Source: Candidatus Poribacteria bacterium (lineage in GTDB: Bacteria; Poribacteria; WGA-4E; UBA9662). Taken from it: DNA of 12,066 nucleotides. The stretch lies in the NCBI GenBank assembly GCA_002699335.1, contig PACG01000126.1:16751-28816 (forward strand). Direction: 5' to 3'. The translations under genes and the position numbers were made by a program. This document shows positions 6,960 through 12,066 of the stretch, in pieces (position 1 is the first letter of the stretch; every line of letters starts with the position of its first letter). The notes under the pieces were generated by a model, which saw only the letters and a program-made list of their open reading frames with translations, made no database searches and was not told where the DNA came from.

Positions 6960-7719
6960 TTACTTCAACAACAGCACCTTTCGTGTCTCAGTATACTCTC
7001 CAACATAAATAGTGTAGTAATAAATGCCTGATGACAACTGCTCACCAAACTCATTACGACCATCCGAGTAAACTGCCTTGTCATGTGGAGTATAATCACC
7101 CGCACTTTGCAAGCCAACATCAATTTGACATACCATACGACCAGCCACGTTATAGATCTTTACCAACACTTCCTCTGAACTAGCTAACTGATAAGGAATC
7201 CAGGTCTCCGGATTGAACGGATTAGGGTAATTTTAACTAAGCAGGAGCTGGACAATAACATCGACCCTTGGTCTATAGCCAGAGATGGGTCAAGCTCAAA
7301 CAGTATCGGCTGTAACTGCTGATTGATTATCACTAAATCTCGGATACCGATTGATTTCAAGGCTAAACTGAGGTCACCTTTCAAACGGAAACTAACCCCG
7401 GGCAGTGTTGATTGATCCACACCTAAACTGGCTAAATCACCAACTTAAGTTGTCGAAATATTATCGATTCGTCCCGGTGTCATCTGTAGATCCAGCTGAA
7501 ACTCCTCTCCCCCAGAATATTTCCGTTCTCAAAACTAACTACTGTTAGTAAACACGGGTTATAGATGAACTTTGGTTGATAACCGGCTATCGAATCTGGC
7601 ATATCGGCTTGGAGCTGTAGTTTCAGCAGTCGATTTTGTAAATAATCACTATCATCTATTGAATACTCAACATTCATCGACACCTTGACAGTAGTTGGTT
7701 GACCTATCAAAGTGGCCAT
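6960..7719 (-). pseudogene. Cohesin-like secreted protein with C-terminal sorting (FlgD-like) domain, decayed
   Basis: Three minus-strand frames join into one protein. The segment 7719 to about 7513 reads VKVSMNVEYSIDDSD, LLKLQLQADMPDSIAGYQPK and LTVVSFENGNIL, a cohesin-like/dockerin-binding beta-domain pattern. After a slip at a run of five C (7509-7513; one more would restore the frame) it continues GGEEFQLDLQMTPGRIDNIS, has TAA at 7447-7445, then VGDLASLGVDQSTLPGVSF and a further stretch ending ELDPSLAIDQG. A second slip at CCC 7265-7267 leads to VDVIVQLLLS, TAA at 7235-7233, then NYPNPFNPETWIPYQLA, VKIYNVAGRMV, SAGDY, DGRNEFGEQLSSGIYYY and TRKVLLLK, ending at 6960. The C-terminal 90 residues are a sorting-type domain seen on secreted proteins of Poribacteria. 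No signal peptide precedes it. Two frame slips plus two in-frame TAA codons mean no functional product as read. Confidence 0.8.
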
Positions 7720-7738
7720 TGTCGCAGTTACTAACGGA

Positions 7739-8004
7739 CTATAACTCTGGCCAAAATGGGAGGTTAGAGGCTGCCACCATCATACACCAGATGACCGCCA
7801 GTTCGGTGGCAGTAAGTTGAGGAACCAACTCTCACGTTTTTCAGAGCCGCGTTGAGCAGCAATGTCAAAGTGATAAGGACGAAGACGAGACCAATGGGAA
7901 AAATGATTGCCGGCAAGACAGGTTCCCCCAACATAATAGTCATTGTAGAGTGTGATTAGACATAGAGCGACAGTACATACTAAACCGATGGTTACACACC
8001 TTAT
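7739..8004 (-). pseudogene. N-terminal remnant of a multi-span membrane protein, DUF6785-like
   Basis: Three minus-strand frames join in order. From 8004: VTIGLVCTVALCLITLYNDYYVGGT then CLAGNHF. Then, after a run of five A (7899-7903; four would keep the frame), PIGLVFVLITLTLLLNAAL and KNVRV. Then, after about 7826, VPQLTATELAVIWCMMVAASNLPFW, ending at TAG 7741-7739. The pattern of a hydrophobic helix, N-D-Y, G-N-H-F-P, a second long helix ending L-L-N-x-x-L, then E-L-x-x-[IV]-W-x-M-M and a further helix is how I remember the start of DUF6785-type integral membrane proteins in Poribacteria and Planctomycetes. The full-length proteins are several hundred residues; only about 90 remain, and the cohesin remnant follows directly. 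The membrane nature is clear from sequence. The family name is from memory and less sure. Confidence 0.5.
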
Positions 8005-8006
8005 TT

Positions 8007-8192
8007 ATGGTTATACGGTCTACGTTACGAATCCTAGCCGCTTCGACACTTGCCTGTTTCTGGGTATTGGTATTCTATCCAGCCTTTACTGTCGGATCAA
8101 CAGGAAACGAATTCTGGTCCTGGAAAATACCTAGACTTGCAAGCGCCCCTTATGGTATTTTCTCAACTATCCGGTTATACTTGTATATTTGA
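8007..8192 (+). CDS. Doubtful small ORF with signal-anchor-like N-terminus
   Basis: This is a 61-residue reading frame with a basic start and a hydrophobic stretch (LRILAASTLACFWVLVFYP), then an uncharged, aromatic-rich tail. It resembles the N-terminus of an exported or membrane protein, but no family is recognisable. No ribosome site precedes the ATG, and its 5' end abuts the minus-strand membrane-protein remnant. It could be a leftover of another decayed gene or a chance frame. In the rest of 8005-8271 I see only TATAAT-like AT-rich sequence. Confidence 0.22.
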   Translation: MVIRSTLRILAASTLACFWVLVFYPAFTVGSTGNEFWSWKIPRLASAPYGIFSTIRLYLYI

Positions 8193-8224
8193 ATCCAAGA
8201 AGTGAATAATTCCATCTTTTCGGT

Positions 8225-8230
8225 TATAAT
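8225..8230 (+). promoter_or_regulatory. Candidate -10 element upstream of the DUF4861 gene
   Basis: A perfect TATAAT lies 42 bases before the ATG at 8272. No acceptable -35 hexamer is found 16-18 bases upstream, and a second TATAAT at 8266-8271 abuts the start codon, so the first match may be incidental in AT-rich sequence. Confidence 0.25.
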
Positions 8231-8271
8231 CTGCTTTATGGATTGGTTAGACATTGATAAGGGATTATAAT

Positions 8272-9513
8272 ATGGCTTACAATTCCCGGCCCTGCGACCG
8301 AGGTTCAACGTTTTCCTTCAATGCTGTGGAGCAAATTGATCTCAAGCCATTCGTGCTAATCCTATTGTTCTGGATTGGGGGGTGCCAACCGCCGGGAGAA
8401 CAGCATTTTGTCACCTTAACCATAGAAAACGAATTACCGATCTCTCGTCAGCATCTGCCGATTCGAACTACCTTAGACGAGTTGAAGGCAGTCGCCCCCG
8501 ATTTCACCTTTGATGCCTTTGCCATTGCCCTCGGCGACCCAACCAACCGACAAAATCCACCTCAGCGGATTTCTTACCAAGCTGACGACTTCAACTATGA
8601 TGGGAAAAAAGACGAACTCGTTTTTCTGGTAAATCTACAACCTAATGAAACGGAAGAGGCTATCGTTCAATATGTTCCTACCAAGGAGGCGAAGACCCCC
8701 GGCGACCCAATTGCTATTGAGCTAACCTTCGAAAGAAAGACACGAGCCGGGGTTTTTCCCTCACTCGCTGCATCAGTGGCGATGGAGTCCAACCTGAGTC
8801 TCTATCTGCTGTATCCACATGGCGCGGTAGAAGCCTTCGATAAAACGACTTCTGGGTTGTACTTGCAACAATTAGCCCAAAAAGAGTCTGTAGTGGAGTT
8901 GATCAAAGTAGAACATAGTCAAGCACTCTTTGGAACAGGTGGGTTTGCCATTTGGGACAAGGAAACACAAAATTTCGTTTCTATAGATTCTGCGACCGAT
9001 TATGTGCGAGTGTTAGTTAATGGTGGAATTAGGTCAGTGGTAGAACGGATTTTACCAGCGGTTAGTGTTAACAAAGAAACAGCTATTTCGGTCAAGCACC
9101 GAGCCATCGTTTATGCTGATAATGCTATGCTAGAGCAGCGGGTAGAAATTTCAGGTGGTGCTGGCCGGTTTGCTGTAGCAGTGGGGCTACCGAGCGGAGA
9201 AGTTAATGGTCAACACCTATTCCGTTGGCAGGCCAAGGCACCTTCGATTTGTATCTTTTCCCGATCAAATAATAAAAAACTTGATGATTCAACATTGCTT
9301 TTAGACTCAGCCGCTGAGTGGCAAACCTATATTTTCAAACCGGAGGAAAACGAGATCACCTCCCTAGCTGATTTTCAGGAATTGATGAAAGTTACAAACT
9401 CCGCTCTCAAGTCGCCGCCGGTTATCACGCTATCAGTTCCAGAAAAGAAAAAACAGCGATCTACGGCTCAACCTCCAACTGAAAAAGAATTAGGAGAAAA
9501 AATTCGGAGATAG
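8272..9513 (+). CDS. DUF4861-family lipoprotein
   Basis: This is a predicted exported lipoprotein of 413 residues. An N-terminal stretch of about 25 residues precedes a hydrophobic helix (FVLILLFW) and lipobox IGGC, with lipidated Cys38. The following part reads as DUF4861: TLTIENELPISRQHLPI, LDELKAVAPDF, then QADDFNYDGKKDELVFLVNL and QPNETE, matching the family's pattern of a substitution-rich first strand, a D-x-N-x-D-G-x-x-D-E-L-x-F motif (resembling a Ca-binding D-x-D-x-D-G loop) and an N-E-x-x asparagine turn. The domain's beta-rich remainder follows, and the last 35 residues are a charged, probably disordered tail. ATG 8272 is preferred over TTG 8254 because AAGGGA (8259-8264) lies seven bases before it. 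The dioxygenase gene begins 4 bases after the stop, so the two are cotranscribed. Such proteins are often found near carbohydrate-active genes in other bacteria, but no role is proven. Confidence 0.8.
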   Translation: MAYNSRPCDRGSTFSFNAVEQIDLKPFVLILLFWIGGCQPPGEQHFVTLTIENELPISRQHLPIRTTLDELKAVAPDFTFDAFAIALGDPTNRQNPPQRISYQADDFNYDGKKDELVFLVNLQPNETEEAIVQYVPTKEAKTPGDPIAIELTFERKTRAGVFPSLAASVAMESNLSLYLLYPHGAVEAFDKTTSGLYLQQLAQKESVVELIKVEHSQALFGTGGFAIWDKETQNFVSIDSATDYVRVLVNGGIRSVVERILPAVSVNKETAISVKHRAIVYADNAMLEQRVEISGGAGRFAVAVGLPSGEVNGQHLFRWQAKAPSICIFSRSNNKKLDDSTLLLDSAAEWQTYIFKPEENEITSLADFQELMKVTNSALKSPPVITLSVPEKKKQRSTAQPPTEKELGEKIRR

Positions 9514-9517
9514 AATT

Positions 9518-10273
9518 ATGAGTGAAACGACCCCTAAGATAGATCTTGATTTTTATGAGCAAAATGGGTATCTGGTCAAAAAAGGCCTGATTTCTGCGGA
9601 CCTACTAGCTCTAGTCAATTCTGAAATTGATCAACTGCATCAGCGGATGGCAACCGAAATTCCCGATGGGGTCGGTATTTCTTGGGAGGAGTATGTCCAT
9701 ACAGAACCGGAAAAGCCGAAGTATATTCGGCAACTGATGCACAGTGAAGTCGTTAGTTCCGGTCTGAACCAGATCTTACGGTCAGATGCTGTGCTGGACG
9801 TGGTTGAAGCACTACTCGGCCCTAACATTTCGCTTTTCCACAGCAAATTACTGATGAAGGCAGCCGAGTATGGTACAATTACACCTTGGCATCAAGACTA
9901 CTCTTACTGGAAGAATCCAGAAAACCAACCACTGATGATAAACTGTACGCTCTCGATAGATGCAGCGACTGAGGAAAATGGTTGCATTCAGTTTGTACCG
10001 GGAAGCCACAAAGGGGAATTGCTAGAACACGACCGGGCATCAACCTCCTTTGGTCTGTTTCTGCCCGGGTTTTTTAAATCCAGAGCGGATGCCACTGCCA
10101 TCGAAACAGAACCTGGCGATTGTACCTTTTTCGGCCCGCTAGTCATTCATGGGTCAGCAGCAAACCCGTCGCCTTCTCACCGACGTGCCAATACCTTTGC
10201 CTACAACGCTACCAATAATGGGAGCCGGCAGTCCCGTGAGGTGCTCAGAGGTGAACTGCTGAAGACATCTTGA
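9518..10273 (+). CDS. Phytanoyl-CoA dioxygenase (PhyH) family protein
   Basis: This is a non-haem Fe(II)/2-oxoglutarate-dependent dioxygenase of the PhyH type, probably cytosolic (no signal peptide), that would hydroxylate an unknown small molecule. The double-stranded beta-helix iron triad is visible: H125 and D127 in WHQDYSYW, and H211 in VIHGSAANPS. R222 or R223 after the distal histidine is placed to bind 2-oxoglutarate. Other family signatures are FYEQNGYLV at 12-20, CTLSIDAATEENGCIQFVPGSH at 143-164 and EPGDCTFFG at 198-206. At 251 residues it is complete. The ATG is supported by GGAGA at 9507-9511, within the last codons of the upstream DUF4861 gene, so translation is probably coupled. 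PhyH paralogues are strongly expanded in Poribacteria, so the substrate cannot be guessed from the name. Confidence 0.95.
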   Translation: MSETTPKIDLDFYEQNGYLVKKGLISADLLALVNSEIDQLHQRMATEIPDGVGISWEEYVHTEPEKPKYIRQLMHSEVVSSGLNQILRSDAVLDVVEALLGPNISLFHSKLLMKAAEYGTITPWHQDYSYWKNPENQPLMINCTLSIDAATEENGCIQFVPGSHKGELLEHDRASTSFGLFLPGFFKSRADATAIETEPGDCTFFGPLVIHGSAANPSPSHRRANTFAYNATNNGSRQSREVLRGELLKTS

Positions 10274-10341
10274 GATGCCTTTACCCTATTGACGTATAGC
10301 GTATGAACTGACTTGCATACTGTAGAATTCCGCACAGAGAG

Positions 10342-10702
10342 ATGAATCAATATGTTTCGATCAAACTGCCACTGATCCCGCGGCATCCGCAACCGGAGTC
10401 ACAGATTCGATTCCCCCGGTTCCTGGTTATCCTTGGCATCCACCGTTAGCCTGATATTATTGCTGACCTGTGCTGGGTTAACACCTTTTTCACAGGCTGC
10501 CACTTTCAAAGTAGCCCTTTTAATTCCAGGCACGATTAGCGATGTAGGCTGGAATGCGCTGGCTTACGATGGGCTGAAAGCGGTTGAAAAAGAGTTGTCA
10601 GTCAAAAAAGTCAACCATATCGAAAGTAAAACACCTGCACAATGGGAGGAGCATTTTTGCTTTTTTGCCAGCAAAGGTCTGAAAACAGATCATTTCAGGT
10701 AA
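10342..10702 (+). pseudogene. BMP/PnrA-like ABC transporter substrate-binding protein, N-terminal remnant
   Basis: This is the start of a basic-membrane-protein (BMP/PnrA, purine-nucleoside-binding) family lipoprotein or periplasmic protein. From ATG 10342 (AGAGAG just upstream) the first frame reads MNQYVSIKLPLIPRH, then RFPRFLVIL, and stops at 10447-10449. The next frame, open from 10376, supplies STVSLILLLTCAGLTPFSQA, a signal peptide, then the mature start ATFKVALLIPGTISDVGWN and AYDGLKAVEKEL, which is the BMP motif K-V-A-L-x-x-P-G-x-I-x-D-x-G-[WF]-N. The frames probably join around 10425-10437. The protein ends at TAA 10700-10702 after about 65 mature residues, whereas the family has about 300, and the rest is not found before the next gene 40 bases on. 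Both a frame break and a 3' truncation mark it as non-functional as read. No permease or ATPase genes are near. Confidence 0.72.
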
Positions 10703-10730
10703 CTTCAAAGCACCTCTCCCCAATTCCTAG

Positions 10731-10736
10731 AGGAGG
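10731..10736 (+). promoter_or_regulatory. Ribosome binding site of the cytosolic DUF362 gene, with possible masking hairpin
   Basis: AGGAGG (10731-10736) lies six bases before ATG 10743 and fixes that start. CCTCT (10713-10717) could pair with AGAGG (10729-10733), or CCTC with GAGG (10733-10736), partly covering the site in mRNA. The stem is only five base pairs. Confidence 0.6.
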
Positions 10737-10742
10737 AATAAG

Positions 10743-11699
10743 ATGAGAAGAAAAGTAGGACTGGCACAAACCGGAGATCGTCGAGAAAATGTACGCCAGT
10801 CCATGGACCTTGTTCGAGATGATTTAACTCTTAGGTTGGCCGACCAGGTATTGTTGAAACCAAACTTTCTGTCCAGTACAAACCAACTGGCCTCGACGCA
10901 TCCGGACGCTATTCGAGGGGTTATCGACTTTCTACTTTCGACAGACACTCCGCCGAAAGAGATTTTAATTGCCGAAGGAGCCAACGAGGCCTTTTCAGGC
11001 GAAGCCTTTCAAAACTTTGCATACACCGGGTTGGCCAACGACTATGACGTACCGATCCACCTAATCGACCTGCACCAGGAAACCGCCTGGCAAGAAGAAA
11101 CCATCTACTTAGCCGATTGGGAAACCTACCAAGTTCGGATGCCAAAACTGGTCTTAGACTGCCCCTGTACCATCTCCGTCGCTGTAGCCAAAACACACGA
11201 TGTTGATGTAGTGACGCTGGCGTTGAAGAATATGATCATGGGTACCTTGCACCAAGATGATCGGGTCAAAATGCACGGCTATCTGACACACGGCGATCGA
11301 CAGCGCCCCAGAGAAGCACAGATCTTAAACATGAACCTAACTCGGATCTCCCATCACCTATCGCCCCATATCGGTGTGATCGACGGTACCGTCGGACTAC
11401 AAGGAAATGGCCCCGGTGGAACCAATTCGGTCGATCTAGATATTGCTGTCGCCAGCGCAGATGTATTTGCCGCTGATGCTGTGGTCACCAAAGCCATGGG
11501 CTTCAATCCGTGGGATATCGGACTGTTCCAGTATGCCACCGAAATTGGCCTTGGCGTCGCTGATCTGGAACGAATTCAGGTGATTGGCACTCATTCTCTC
11601 GAAGAGGTGGCGATTCCGTTTGAACCCCATCAGTGGATCGACCAACAGTACCAGTGGAAGGAACCAAAAGCACGTGACTACTTGCAGCTCCAGGCTTGA
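10743..11699 (+). CDS. DUF362 domain protein, cytosolic form
   Basis: This is a second DUF362-family protein, 318 residues, without a Tat or Sec signal and without iron-sulfur cysteine motifs. Family features are VLLKPNF at 36-42, STHPDAIRGVIDFLL at 51-65, EILIAEGA at 73-80, VAKTHD at 148-153, LALKNMIMGTLH at 159-170, GVIDGTVGLQGNGPGG at 211-226 and DAVVTKAMGF at 245-254. It shares the general motif order with the Tat-exported DUF362 protein at 4788-3682, but the two are diverged and differ in the LKN region. The start ATG 10743 has a strong AGGAGG six bases upstream. It follows the broken BMP gene by 40 bases; any coupling to that gene is lost. The reaction is unknown, and neighbouring genes do not settle it. 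Confidence 0.92.
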   Translation: MRRKVGLAQTGDRRENVRQSMDLVRDDLTLRLADQVLLKPNFLSSTNQLASTHPDAIRGVIDFLLSTDTPPKEILIAEGANEAFSGEAFQNFAYTGLANDYDVPIHLIDLHQETAWQEETIYLADWETYQVRMPKLVLDCPCTISVAVAKTHDVDVVTLALKNMIMGTLHQDDRVKMHGYLTHGDRQRPREAQILNMNLTRISHHLSPHIGVIDGTVGLQGNGPGGTNSVDLDIAVASADVFAADAVVTKAMGFNPWDIGLFQYATEIGLGVADLERIQVIGTHSLEEVAIPFEPHQWIDQQYQWKEPKARDYLQLQA

Positions 11700-11721
11700 T
11701 ATGCGCAGAAAGGTTATTGAC

Positions 11722-11758
11722 GAGGCTACCTGACGAAAATGAAGCCGTTCCTCGTTGA
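11722..11758 (+). other. Imperfect inverted repeat after the DUF362 gene
   Basis: ACGAGGCT and AGCC...CCTCGT form an imperfect stem in the 137-base space between the DUF362 gene and the next gene. No T run follows, so an intrinsic terminator is not supported; it may only be an RNA hairpin. Confidence 0.25.
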
Positions 11759-11771
11759 GAATCACTTCCTG

Positions 11772-11800
11772 TTGAAAATACAGTAACTGCAATGTAAGAT
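11772..11800 (+). promoter_or_regulatory. Sigma-70-type promoter for the last gene
   Basis: TTGAAA (11772-11777) and TAAGAT (11795-11800) are exactly 17 bases apart, each close to the consensus, followed by AT-rich sequence. A start near 11807 would leave a leader of about 30 bases to the ATG at 11837. This is the best promoter match in the window. Confidence 0.55.
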
Positions 11801-11836
11801 TAATTAATATACGGATAAACAACAGAGGAAATCTAG

Positions 11837-12066
11837 ATGAAACAAAAACAGCATATTTTTTCTACTTTCATCTTCTGCAGCCTAATTTTCGGATTAGGTT
11901 TCACTGTTCCCAATTATGCGGCTAATATAATTGTTGTCAAAGGGGAAATTAAAAGTTTAGATGCTACAATTACAGCTCAGGATCTTCAGATTATTATTGC
12001 TAATAAAGAGCACAAAATCTCCCAGCAAGGTCTAATTGATGGCCAATTCTATCAGGCTACATTTCT
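11837..12066 (+). CDS. Secreted protein of unknown function, 3' end outside window
   Basis: The 5' end of a gene: 76 residues are visible. Residues 1-28 are a Sec signal peptide (basic MKQKQH, hydrophobic IFSTFIFCSLIFGLGFTV, then NYAA as likely cleavage region). The mature start reads IIVVKGEIKSLDATI, then QDLQIIIANKEHK, ISQQGLIDGQFYQATF. This looks like the first strands of a beta-sandwich, possibly of the carboxypeptidase-regulatory type (V-x-G-x-[VI] then a substitution strand), common in Poribacteria surface proteins, but too little is present to name it. The ATG is supported by GAGGAA at 11825-11830 and by the promoter at 11772-11800. Its base composition is more A+T-rich than the preceding DUF362 gene. 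Confidence 0.7.
   Translation, partial: MKQKQHIFSTFIFCSLIFGLGFTVPNYAANIIVVKGEIKSLDATITAQDLQIIIANKEHKISQQGLIDGQFYQATF

Noticed and set aside
6815..7719. Reassignment of TAA to an amino acid, suggested by three readable frames crossing TAA.
   Set aside because: TAA is the normal stop of intact genes in the same window (nnr, the exported DUF362, the propeller gene), and the same fragments also contain frame slips, so decay is the simpler reading.
7952..8134. Second plus-strand frame of 60 codons overlapping the 8007-8192 frame.
   Set aside because: It has no ribosome site, no signal or domain pattern, and runs antisense to the membrane-protein remnant.
10301..10320. GTATG/CATAC inverted repeat after the dioxygenase gene as a terminator or operator.
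   Set aside because: It is only five base pairs with a ten-base loop and no T run, too weak to support either role.
10394..10424. tRNA-like T-arm (GATTCGATTCC) flanked by AACCGG and CCGGTT.
   Set aside because: The bases beside the loop do not form a five-pair T stem, no acceptor, D or anticodon arms can be drawn, and the stretch is better read as the start of the BMP remnant.
11436..11822. Long minus-strand open frame of 128 codons over the end of the DUF362 gene.
   Set aside because: It overlaps a well-supported plus-strand gene, has no recognisable family pattern and is best seen as a shadow frame.
1..12066. Mobile element or phage island as cause of the pseudogene cluster.
   Set aside because: No transposase, integrase, target-site duplication or terminal inverted repeat was found beside the fragments.

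Overview
The window most resembles a piece of a Candidatus Poribacteria (sponge-symbiont lineage) chromosome. The best lineage marker is the C-terminal sorting domain readable at 7250-6960 on the minus strand (YPNPFNPETWIPYQL, then DGRNEFGEQLSSGIYYYT and TRKVLLLK), a form I associate with that phylum. The families found alongside it fit the same assignment: Tat-exported and cytosolic DUF362 proteins, a phytanoyl-CoA dioxygenase-like enzyme, a DUF4861 lipoprotein, a YCF48-type propeller lipoprotein, and remnants of a DUF6785-like membrane protein and a leucine-rich-repeat protein. The assignment rests on recognising these families, not on a marker gene or a search.

Layout. (a) 1-2956, plus strand: the 3' end of a glycerol-3-phosphate dehydrogenase (glpD) with a frame break, an intact bifunctional NAD(P)HX repair enzyme (nnr), and a divergent Crp/Fnr-type regulator, spaced 21 and 3 bases apart as one transcription unit. 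(b) 5776-2934, minus strand: an apparent operon of a seven-blade YCF48-like lipoprotein, a Tat-exported DUF362 protein and a short-chain dehydrogenase. Its last gene overlaps the regulator tail to tail by 23 bases. (c) 5853-6760, plus strand: a BadF/BadG-type N-acetylglucosamine kinase broken by one missing base. (d) About 6815-8004, minus strand: a run of decayed fragments, namely the N-terminus of a DUF6785-like membrane protein, a cohesin-like protein ending in the sorting domain, and one leucine-rich repeat. They carry several frame breaks and three in-frame TAA codons. (e) 8272-10273, plus strand: a DUF4861 lipoprotein followed 4 bases later by a PhyH-like dioxygenase. (f) 10342-11699, plus strand: a truncated BMP/PnrA-like substrate-binding protein, then an intact cytosolic DUF362 protein. 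(g) 11837-end: the start of a secreted protein behind a good sigma-70-type promoter.

The intact genes point to metabolite repair (nnr), sugar or glycerol metabolism (glpD, kinase) and secreted or oxidative chemistry (DUF362, SDR, PhyH, DUF4861). I see no phage, CRISPR, transposase, rRNA or convincing tRNA. I found no clear new defence or biosynthetic system. The most notable feature is the concentration of broken reading frames. Many breaks sit at short homopolymers, so sequencing or assembly error has to be separated from real decay. The in-frame TAA codons and the truncations argue that at least region (d) and the BMP gene are truly degraded.
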